From positions 1-19,979 of the forward strand of contig JAFADX010000199.1 of NCBI GenBank assembly GCA_023424475.1: a DNA stretch of 19,979 nt. Reading direction: 5' to 3'. Under the pieces are notes generated by a model, which saw nothing but the letters and a program-made list of their open reading frames with translations, did not search any database and had not been told where the DNA came from. The translations under genes and the position numbers were made by a program. This stretch comes from Pseudomonadota bacterium. Its GTDB lineage: Bacteria > Pseudomonadota > Alphaproteobacteria > Acetobacterales > Acetobacteraceae. Below, piece by piece: positions 13,297 through 19,979 of the stretch (positions are counted from its first letter, which is position 1; each line of letters begins with the position of its first letter).

Positions 13297-15213
13297 GTGC
13301 GCCGGCGCGCCGGGGCGATGCTCCGGCCGCCGCCGCAGCTCAGGGTGTCGGAATGGGCGGAGCGGCATCGGATCCTCGGCAGCCGCGCCTCCTCGGAACC
13401 CGGTCCTTGGCGGACGAGCCGGACCCCGTATCTGCGCGAGGTGATGGACGCGCTGTCGGCGGTGCACCCGGCGCGGCGCGTGATCTTCATGAAGGGCGCC
13501 CAGGTCGGCGCCACCGAGGCCGGGAACAACTGGCTCGGCTACATCCTGCACCACGTGCCGGCCCCAGTGCTGGCCGTGCAGCCGACCGTCGAGCTCGCGA
13601 AGCGGTTCTCCCGCCAGCGCATCGACCCCTTACTGCAGGAGACCCCGGCGCTCCGGGAGCGCGTCGCACCCGCCCGCGCGCGGGACAGCGGCAACACGCT
13701 GCTGTCGAAGGAATTCCCCGGCGGCATCCTGGTGCTGACCGGCGCCAACAGCGCCGTCGGGCTGCGCTCGATGACGGCGCGGTTCCTGTTCCTCGACGAG
13801 ATCGACGCCTATCCCGGTGATGTCGAGGGTGAAGGCGACCCGATCGCGCTGGCCGAAGCGCGGGCGCGCACCTTCGGCTGGCGGCGCAAGGCCTTCCTGG
13901 TCTCGACGCCGACCATCGCCGGGCGCAGCCGGATCGAGCGGGAATACGCCGCCTCCGACCAGCGGCGCTATTTCGTGCCCTGTCCCCACTGCGGCGAGAT
14001 GCAGTGGCTGAAGTTCGAGCGGCTGCGCTGGGAGAAGGGCGACCCGCGGTCGGCGCGCTACCACTGCGAGGCGTGCGACGAGGGAATCGAGGAGCACCAC
14101 AAGACGGCCATGCTGGCCGGCGGCGAATGGCGGGCGACCGCCACCGCCGAGGACCCGCACACGGTCGGCTTCCACATCTCGTCCCTCTACGCGCCTGTGG
14201 GCTGGTACTCGTGGGAGCAGGTCGCGCGCGATTGGGAGGCGGCGCAAGGCAAGCCCGAGGACCTCAAGACGTTCAAGAACACGGTGCTGGGCGAGACCTG
14301 GCAGGAGCAGGGCGAGGCGCCGGATTGGGAGCGGCTCGTCGAGCGGCGCGAGGACTTCCGGATGGGCGTCGTGCCTGCCGGCGCGCTGTGCCTGACCGCG
14401 GGCGTGGACGTGCAGGACGATCGCCTCGAGTGCGACGTCTGGGGCTGGGCGGAGGGATACACCTCCTGGCTGGTTGATCACGTCGTGATCCCCGGCAGCC
14501 CGCGGGAGCGGGAGCCATGGGACGCCCTGGCGACGCTGCTCGGTAGGGATTGGCGCAGCAGCGGCGGCGGCACCATCCGCATCGCCAAGGCCTGCATCGA
14601 CACTGGTGGCCGCGACACCGCGGCAGTCTATGGGCACCTGCGCCGGCTGCGGGATCCGCGCATCGCGCCGACCAAGGGCGTGGACGGATGGAACCGCGCG
14701 CAGCCGGTCCAGGGCCCGACGCCGGTCGATGCGCTGGTCGATGGCCGCAAGCTCCGCCGCGGGCTCAAGCTCTGGACCGTCTCGGTCTCGACCTGGAAGG
14801 CCGATCTGTATCGCCGGCTCTGGCTCGGCCGCGGCGACGCAGACGAGTTCCCGCCCGGCTGGGTGCACCTGCCGCAGGGCACCGGGGCGGAGTGGGTGAA
14901 GCAGCTCGTCGCCGAGCAACTGCACACGGTCAAGGACCGCCGCGGCTTCGCGCGGCAGGAATGGGCGAAGCTGCGGGAGAGGAACGAGGCACTGGACTGC
15001 GCGGTGCTGGCGCGGGCGGCGCTCTGGCTGCTCGGTGCCGATCGCTACGGCGAGCGCTTCTGGGCGCAGCTGCGCGAGCAGGTGGCCAACGCCCCGCTCC
15101 AGCCGAGCAAGCTTCCCACCGGCGGGAATGTCGCTCCGCCGTCGCCGCCGGTCGCGTCCGACACCCATCGCCCGCGGGGCTGGCTCGCACCGCGCAGCGG
15201 CTGGCTGCGCTGA
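13297..15213 (+). CDS. phage terminase large subunit (GpA family)
   Basis: A 638-aa packaging motor of the lambda gpA family. It translocates DNA into the prohead with ATP and cuts concatemers. The ATPase has a Walker A-like KGAQVGATE (66-74), Walker B LFLDEID (D167, E168) and motif VSTPTIAG. Two CxxC pairs, C229/C232 and C257/C260, suggest a zinc site. The RNase H-like nuclease has acidic candidates D371 (GVDVQDD), D435 (CIDTGG) and D567 (EALDCAVLA). The start is uncertain: GTG 13297 lies 4 bases after the small-subunit stop and gives an N-terminus of family-like length before VSEWAERH; ATG 13318 would give 631 aa. The open frame reaches back to 13171, but that part lies inside the small subunit gene. 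Confidence 0.95.
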   Translation: MRRRAGAMLRPPPQLRVSEWAERHRILGSRASSEPGPWRTSRTPYLREVMDALSAVHPARRVIFMKGAQVGATEAGNNWLGYILHHVPAPVLAVQPTVELAKRFSRQRIDPLLQETPALRERVAPARARDSGNTLLSKEFPGGILVLTGANSAVGLRSMTARFLFLDEIDAYPGDVEGEGDPIALAEARARTFGWRRKAFLVSTPTIAGRSRIEREYAASDQRRYFVPCPHCGEMQWLKFERLRWEKGDPRSARYHCEACDEGIEEHHKTAMLAGGEWRATATAEDPHTVGFHISSLYAPVGWYSWEQVARDWEAAQGKPEDLKTFKNTVLGETWQEQGEAPDWERLVERREDFRMGVVPAGALCLTAGVDVQDDRLECDVWGWAEGYTSWLVDHVVIPGSPREREPWDALATLLGRDWRSSGGGTIRIAKACIDTGGRDTAAVYGHLRRLRDPRIAPTKGVDGWNRAQPVQGPTPVDALVDGRKLRRGLKLWTVSVSTWKADLYRRLWLGRGDADEFPPGWVHLPQGTGAEWVKQLVAEQLHTVKDRRGFARQEWAKLRERNEALDCAVLARAALWLLGADRYGERFWAQLREQVANAPLQPSKLPTGGNVAPPSPPVASDTHRPRGWLAPRSGWLR

Positions 15214-15227
15214 ACCAGGAGATCTGC

Positions 15228-15581
15228 ATGACCGCCACCATCCCGGTGCGCACCAGCATCGCCGCCGGCCAGGCACTGAGCGGACCCGTCGCCAGCGTCG
15301 GCTATGGCGTCTGCCTGCTGCTGCTGCCCTCCGCTTGGACCGATGCGCCGCTCACCCTGCAGGGCTCGCTCGACGAGCGTGAGCCCGCGGCCTGGGCGGA
15401 TCTCTACGATCACCTGGGCAACGAGGTGGTGCTGACGGTCGCTGCCAGTCGGGCGTTCACCCTGCCGCCGACGCTACTACTCGGCTGGCGCTGGCTGCGG
15501 CTGCGCTCCGGCCTCGGTGCCGCGCCAGTGAACCAGGTGGCGGAGCGCCTGCTCACCCTCGGCATCCGGCCGCTGGCATGA
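15228..15581 (+). CDS. putative virion-associated protein
   Basis: A 117-aa protein with a beta-rich pattern (IPVRTSIAAGQALSGPV, LLLPSAWTDAPLTLQGS, EVVLTVAASRAFTLPP, LRLRSGLGAAPVNQ). This sort of small beta-sandwich protein is frequent between terminase and portal genes in alphaproteobacterial phages and is likely part of the virion, perhaps head decoration or fibre-associated. The exact role is not known. The ATG at 15228 is preceded by AGGAG with 6 bases spacing, one of the best Shine-Dalgarno sites here. The end overlaps the next start as ATGA. Confidence 0.7.
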   Translation: MTATIPVRTSIAAGQALSGPVASVGYGVCLLLLPSAWTDAPLTLQGSLDEREPAAWADLYDHLGNEVVLTVAASRAFTLPPTLLLGWRWLRLRSGLGAAPVNQVAERLLTLGIRPLA

Positions 15582-16186
15582 CCGCGCTGTTCCAGCACTA
15601 CCTGCCGCCAGCGCCGGCGATGCTGCCCTACGTCTCGGGGCGCTTCTACGCCTCGCAGCATGCGCGTGCTGTCGGCGGCGCCGTCGCGATGACGGCGAAC
15701 CGGCTGTGCTGCGTCCCCTACATGCTGGCGCGGCCTGGGCTGTTCTCGGCGATGGCGGTCAGCGTGACGACCGGCGCCGCGGGCCTCCTGCGCATGGCGC
15801 TGGCCGCCGACAACGGCGCCGGCCGGCCGGGGGCGGTCATCGAGGAGCCGGTGACGGACGCCGACACGACAGCGGCCAGCAGCGCGATCTGTCCGTTCGC
15901 ACAGCCACGCTGGATCTCGGCCGGCATCTGGTGGCTGCTGCTGTGCTTCTCCGGGGCGCCCTCGGTGCGCGGCACCTCCACCCAGGCCTTCAGCGGGGGG
16001 AACACGCTGTTGCTCGGGTCATCCGCGGCGGATGGCGGGGCTGGCGGTGGCACCACCGGCAGCGAGAATGGGTTCTTCGCGGCGCTGACCCACCAGGCCG
16101 GTGTGCCGATTATGCCGAACCCTCCCACCGGGCTGTCCTATCTCGTCAACGCGGCGACGCCGCTGCCGACGCTCAGGGCTGCGTGA
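15578..16186 (+). CDS. putative virion or tail-fibre-like protein
   Basis: A 202-aa protein with no certain family. The first part (LPYVSGRFYASQ, then VPYMLARPGLFSAMAVSVTTGAAG) alternates beta-type hydrophobics; the centre has an Ile/Trp/Leu-rich strand (WISAGIWWLLLCFSG) that is more likely a buried beta strand than a membrane segment. A Gly/Ser-rich stretch (SSAADGGAGGGTTGS) follows. The pattern resembles virion surface or fibre-like proteins of related phages. It is coupled by ATGA overlaps to the preceding gene and by a 3-base overlap to the gpW-like gene. Confidence 0.6.
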   Translation: MTALFQHYLPPAPAMLPYVSGRFYASQHARAVGGAVAMTANRLCCVPYMLARPGLFSAMAVSVTTGAAGLLRMALAADNGAGRPGAVIEEPVTDADTTAASSAICPFAQPRWISAGIWWLLLCFSGAPSVRGTSTQAFSGGNTLLLGSSAADGGAGGGTTGSENGFFAALTHQAGVPIMPNPPTGLSYLVNAATPLPTLRAA

Positions 16187-16422
16187 TGGATCCGACTGTT
16201 CTGGCTTGGGCGCTGGCGCAGCCGCAGGGGAGCCGCGCCGAAGCGCTGGCCGCCGCCTACACCGGCGGCACCACGCGCGTCACCTTCGATGGACGCACCG
16301 TCGAGTACCGCAGCCTCGACGAACTCGGCCGGGCGCTGGCTGTGCTGCGCGGCGCGGAGATGAGCGCAGCGCGTCGTCCCTCCGTGACGCTTGCCAGCTT
16401 CTCGCGGGAGAGAACCGGGTGA
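16186..16422 (+). CDS. gpW-like head-tail connector
   Basis: A 78-aa protein directly before the portal gene, where lambda carries W. It contains a helix (RAEALAAAYTGG), a short beta hairpin (TRVTFDGRTVEYRS) and a second helix (LDELGRALAVLRGAE), the alpha-beta-alpha layout of gpW, which binds the portal and allows tail attachment. The ATG overlaps the previous TGA by one base, and its stop overlaps the portal GTG by four. Assignment rests on the fold pattern and gene order. Confidence 0.8.
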   Translation: MDPTVLAWALAQPQGSRAEALAAAYTGGTTRVTFDGRTVEYRSLDELGRALAVLRGAEMSAARRPSVTLASFSRERTG

Positions 16423-17894
16423 TCCGACGCCTCCGCGTTGCATGGCAGGTTTTGCGCGGCTATGCCGCGGCGCAGGACCACCGGGCCTCCGCCTGGGCGC
16501 CCTCCGGCGGCAGCGCCAATGCCGAGGTCGGCATGGCCGCTGCGACGGTGGCGCGGCGCGCGCGTGATGCGGTCCGAAACGATCCCTATGCCAGCCGCAT
16601 CGTCGATCTCTGGACCGGAAACGCGATCGGCGCCGGCATCACCACGCGCTGGCCGGACGATGCACATGGTCGCGCCTGGCAGAGCTGGGCAGAGAGCACC
16701 GCCTGCGACGCCGAGGGGCGGCTCGACCTCTACGGCCTGCAGGCGCTGGTGATGCGGGCGGTGGTCGAGAGCGGCGAATGCTTCGTCCGCTTCCTGATGG
16801 TGCCGCCATCGCCCACCAATCCGATCGGCCTGCGGCTGCAGGTGCTGGAGGCAGACCACCTCGACACCGCCCGGAACGGCATGGTGGACGGCGCCCCGAC
16901 CATCCACGGCATCGCCCTCGGCGAGGCCGGTGCGCCAATCGGCTACTGGCTGCACCGGGTGCATCCCGGCGCGGCGTGGATCCTTCCCGGGGCCACCTGG
17001 CAGAGCAGCCAGCGCATCCCGGCATCGGAAGTGCTGCACGTGTACCGCAAGCGCCGGCCCGGCCAGTTGCGCGACGTCTCCTGGCTCGCGCCGGTGCTGC
17101 TGCGGCTGCGTGACCTCGGTGACTATGAGGCTGCGCTGCTCATGAAGGCCAAAATCGAGGCCTGCCTGGCCGCCGTGGTCACCGAGGAGGGCGATGAGGC
17201 GCTGACAGGCGCCGCGGCCGGCCTGCTGCGGGATGCACAAGGCAGGACGGTCGAGAGCTTCGAGCCGGGGATGATCCTGTATCGCCGCGGCATGGGCTCG
17301 GTGGAGGTGGTGAACCCCTCGGGCGGCGGTTCACATGCCGCCTTCGCCCGCCGTGCGCTGGAGGCGGCCGCGGTCGGCGCCGGGCTGACCTACGACCAGG
17401 TTTCCGGCGACCTGACGCAGGCGAACTACTCGTCGCTCCGCGCCGGCAAGATCGAGTTCCGCCGCCTCTGCGAGCAGGTGCAGTACGGCATGCTCATCCC
17501 GATGCTGGTGCGGCCGATCGCAGAGCGCTTCCACGCCCAAGGCACGCTGCTCGGCCTCTGGGGCGCCGAGATGCCGGACGGCGTGAGCCACGTGCCGCCG
17601 GCGCATGAGATGATCGACCCGCTGAAGGACACCACAGCCCTCATCGCGCAGGTCAGGGCGGGCTTCGTGCCGCAGCCCGAGGCCGCGGGTGCCTTCGGCT
17701 ACGACTTCCGCGCCGCGGTGGAGATGATCCGCGAGGCGAACGCGCTCCTGGATGACGCCGGGCTGGCGCTCGACACCGATCCGCGCCGGGTCGCGAAATC
17801 CGGCGCGGCCCAGGACGCCGCGCAGATGGCCGCGGTGGAGATCGCGGCGACCGGCGCCGCAGCGCCGCCCCGAGAACCCGCACCCCAGGGCTGA
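16419..17894 (+). CDS. phage portal protein (lambda family)
   Basis: A 491-aa portal protein of the lambda gpB type, the dodecameric vertex through which DNA enters and leaves the head. Recognisable segments are RARDAVRNDPYASRIVDLWTGNAIGAG near the N-terminus, VESGECFVRF, LEADHLDT, the clip/stem region (VLHVYRKRRPGQLRDVSWLAPVL) and GLTYDQVSGDLTQANYSSLRAGKIEFRR. The start is GTG 16419, overlapping the gpW-like stop as GTGA; the frame is open upstream, but only as a shadow of the previous genes. The protease-capsid gene follows after 2 bases. Confidence 0.94.
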   Translation: MIRRLRVAWQVLRGYAAAQDHRASAWAPSGGSANAEVGMAAATVARRARDAVRNDPYASRIVDLWTGNAIGAGITTRWPDDAHGRAWQSWAESTACDAEGRLDLYGLQALVMRAVVESGECFVRFLMVPPSPTNPIGLRLQVLEADHLDTARNGMVDGAPTIHGIALGEAGAPIGYWLHRVHPGAAWILPGATWQSSQRIPASEVLHVYRKRRPGQLRDVSWLAPVLLRLRDLGDYEAALLMKAKIEACLAAVVTEEGDEALTGAAAGLLRDAQGRTVESFEPGMILYRRGMGSVEVVNPSGGGSHAAFARRALEAAAVGAGLTYDQVSGDLTQANYSSLRAGKIEFRRLCEQVQYGMLIPMLVRPIAERFHAQGTLLGLWGAEMPDGVSHVPPAHEMIDPLKDTTALIAQVRAGFVPQPEAAGAFGYDFRAAVEMIREANALLDDAGLALDTDPRRVAKSGAAQDAAQMAAVEIAATGAAAPPREPAPQG

Positions 17895-17896
17895 AT

Positions 17897-19979
17897 ATGA
17901 CCGAACCGATCGAACCGGGCGGGGGAGACCCCGCGCCGGAGCTTTCTGCTGCGCCGGCGGCCGGGGACCTTCCCCTGGTCGCGCAGCGCGCCATCACCGC
18001 GCCCGCCACCGTCGATCGCGCCGCCCGCACCGTCGAGGTGGTGTGGAGCACCGGCGCCCGCGCCCGCAACTTCGTCCCCGCCCTCGGCCTGATCACCGAG
18101 GAGCTGGAGATGTCGCCGAACGCGGTGCGCATGGAGGCGCTGCGCTCCGGCCGCGCCCCGGTGCTCGACACCCACCGCCGCGGCGGTGCCAGGGATGTGC
18201 TCGGCCGCGTCACCGCCGCCCGCCTCGAGCGTGGCCGCGGCTATGCCACGCTGCAGTTCTCCTCCGCCGCTGACGTCGAGCCGGTCTGGCAGCGCATCGC
18301 CGACGGCACGTTGCGCGCGGTGAGCGTCGGCTATCGCGTGCACCGCTACGAGCCGCGGCCCGACGCCGCCACCGGCGAGACGGTCCACCGTGCGGTGGAT
18401 TGGGAGCCCTTCGAGATCTCCGTCGTGCCGGTTCCCGTGGACCGCGATGCGGCGGTGCGTGGTGAGGCGCCGCAGGGCGCGCCCACCATCGCGATCGAGC
18501 CCGCCCTGCCTGACGAAGATCCACCCATGCCCGAGACGACGCCGGAAGCCCCGGCCGCGCCGGCGCCGTCTGCGCCGCCCACCCCGCTCCAGGAGACCGC
18601 CGTGACCACCACGCCCAGCCCCGCGCCGGCCGCGCCCACCACGCCGCCCGAGCCGACCCGCGCTGCGACGCCTGATCTCGACGCGGTCCGCGCCGAGGCG
18701 CAGCGCGCCGAGCGCGAGCGCATCGCCGGTATCGATGCCGCGGTCGACGCCGCGCGCGCACTGCTGCCTGCGGACCGCATCACCCCGGTGCGTGCCGAGG
18801 CCATCGTCCAGGGCTGGACCGGAGACCAGGCCCGCCGCGCTCTGTTCGACGCCCTGGTGGCGCAGGGCTCGCGGCCGTCGATTCCCGCGCGTCCCGAGAC
18901 CGGCCCAAGCCACGACGACCCGGCGCAGATCCTCGACGCCATGGCCGAGGCGCTCGCCGCCCGCGCCATGCCCGGCTACCGGCCTCACGGGGAGAATGGT
19001 CGCGCGGGCCGCCACGCCGAATTCATGGGCTGGCGCCCGTCCGACATGATCGGCGAGCTGCTGCGCGCCCGCGGCGAGCGGAGCGTGCCGCGCAACCCGA
19101 CGCTGCTCGCCGAGCGCGCCTTCCACACCAGCTCGGACTTCCCGCTGCTGCTGGCCGCCGCCGCCAACAAGATGCTGCTCGCCGCCTACCAGCCGGCGCA
19201 GCCGACCTATCGGCAGATCTTCCTCCGGCGCGACTTCCGCGACTTCAAGCCGCACCGGCACCTGCGCATCGGCGACTTTCCGACCCTGCTGCCGCTCGCC
19301 GAGAACGGCGAGATCCAGGTCGGCACCATGTCCGAGAGCCAGGAGATCGTGCTCCTGCAGACCTTCGCCCGGCGCATCCGCGTCACGCGGCCGATGCTGG
19401 TCAACGACGACCTCGGCGCCTTCACCGACTTCGCCGCCGCCATCGGCCGCCGCGTCGCCGAGTTCGAGAACGCCACCGCCTACAACCTGCTGAACAGCGC
19501 CAATGGCGATGGCCCGACGCTGACCACCGGCAGCGCCCCCGTGTTCGCCACCGGGGCCGCGAGGGCCAACAAGGCCGGCACCGGCACCGTGCTCGACACC
19601 TCGACCATCGGCGCCGGCCGCACCGCCATCATGAAGCAGCGCACGCTGGACGGCCTGCCGATCTCCATGGGTCAGACCATGCGGCTGCTGGTCGGACCGA
19701 ACCTCGAACTCGCCGCGCGGCAGGCGACCGTGGTGGTGCAGGCGAGCGAGATCGGCAAGGCGAACGTCTTTGCCGGCTTCGTGCAGCCGGTGATCGAACC
19801 GCTGATCCAGGCGAACCGCTGGTACCTCTTCTCCGACCCGGTCGCCGCGCCGGTCTATGTCTACGGCTACCTCAACGGGGCCGAGGGGCCGCAGGTCACG
19901 ACCGGTGCCGTGCAGGGCGCGGACGGCGTCGAGGTCAGCGTGATCTTCGATTTCGGCGTCGGCGCCATCGACTGGCGCG
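17897..19979 (+). CDS. prohead protease / major capsid protein fusion (3' truncated by window)
   Basis: One uninterrupted frame from ATG 17897 to the window end (694 complete codons seen). Residues about 28-190 are an HK97-type prohead serine protease: H93 in LDTHRR, S143 in GTLRAVSVGYRV, and acidic candidates E170/E173 in WEPFEISVVP. A Pro/Ala/Thr-rich linker (about 190-265) and a helical scaffold-like part (AEAQRAERERIAGIDAAVDAAR) follow. From about residue 375 the sequence is an HK97-like major capsid protein (MGWRPSDMIGELLRARGE, TSSDFPLLLAAAANKML, YRQIFLRRDFRDFKPHR). Protease, scaffold and capsid would therefore be made as a single chain that processes itself during head assembly. Such fusions are known in phages. 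The C-terminus lies outside the window. Confidence 0.92.
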   Translation, partial: MTEPIEPGGGDPAPELSAAPAAGDLPLVAQRAITAPATVDRAARTVEVVWSTGARARNFVPALGLITEELEMSPNAVRMEALRSGRAPVLDTHRRGGARDVLGRVTAARLERGRGYATLQFSSAADVEPVWQRIADGTLRAVSVGYRVHRYEPRPDAATGETVHRAVDWEPFEISVVPVPVDRDAAVRGEAPQGAPTIAIEPALPDEDPPMPETTPEAPAAPAPSAPPTPLQETAVTTTPSPAPAAPTTPPEPTRAATPDLDAVRAEAQRAERERIAGIDAAVDAARALLPADRITPVRAEAIVQGWTGDQARRALFDALVAQGSRPSIPARPETGPSHDDPAQILDAMAEALAARAMPGYRPHGENGRAGRHAEFMGWRPSDMIGELLRARGERSVPRNPTLLAERAFHTSSDFPLLLAAAANKMLLAAYQPAQPTYRQIFLRRDFRDFKPHRHLRIGDFPTLLPLAENGEIQVGTMSESQEIVLLQTFARRIRVTRPMLVNDDLGAFTDFAAAIGRRVAEFENATAYNLLNSANGDGPTLTTGSAPVFATGAARANKAGTGTVLDTSTIGAGRTAIMKQRTLDGLPISMGQTMRLLVGPNLELAARQATVVVQASEIGKANVFAGFVQPVIEPLIQANRWYLFSDPVAAPVYVYGYLNGAEGPQVTTGAVQGADGVEVSVIFDFGVGAIDWR

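Noticed and set aside
11772..13529. 585-codon minus-strand open frame
   Set aside because: Covers DUF3489 and small terminase genes in antisense; no recognisable protein and no ribosome binding site.
17699..19261. 520-codon minus-strand open frame
   Set aside because: Antisense to the portal and protease-capsid genes; composition is a mirror of their Ala/Pro-rich codons.

Overview
The window looks like the middle of a lambda-like siphophage or prophage carried by a very GC-rich alphaproteobacterium, plausibly an Acetobacteraceae member. The host guess is an inference from base composition, from the style of the phage proteins and from one host-type gene. Twenty-one protein genes are supported or likely, plus one doubtful short ORF and one possible gene tail at the left edge. 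All lie on the + strand except one. No integrase, lysis gene, tRNA, rRNA, IS element or CRISPR array was seen.

Layout. (1) 1-6928, replication and recombination: a Cas4/AddB-like PD-(D/E)XK nuclease, an SF2 helicase, a basic repeat protein, two small Cys-rich proteins, a large primase/helicase (Prim-Pol, PriCT-2, ATPase and winged-helix-like tail), an AT-rich non-coding island, and two small phage proteins. Most junctions are ATGA-type stop/start overlaps, which suggests one translationally coupled operon. (2) 6925-11388, accessory epigenetic region: an apparent fusion of a PUA/EVE-like domain to a GIY-YIG-like nuclease domain, a 326-bp gap with an array of GGCTC-type palindromes and a cluster of GGTTCGCA repeats, two paralogous ParB-domain DNA methyltransferases (one SPPY, one DPPY), and an antisense V4R-like gene. 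(3) 11561-12686, a 78-aa hypothetical gene and a DUF3489 gene, each behind a similar GGAGACCA leader. (4) 12777 to the right edge, packaging and head module in lambda order: small terminase, large terminase, two virion-type proteins, gpW-like connector, portal, and a prohead protease fused in frame to the major capsid protein, which runs off the window.

Working together, module 1 would process and replicate the DNA, module 2 would mark it (and perhaps read or cut marked or unmarked DNA), and module 4 would package it. The most interesting parts are the reader/nuclease-like gene beside two methyltransferases, the two unexplained DNA-motif arrays between them, the AT-rich island behind the primase, and the antisense V4R-like gene between replication and packaging modules.
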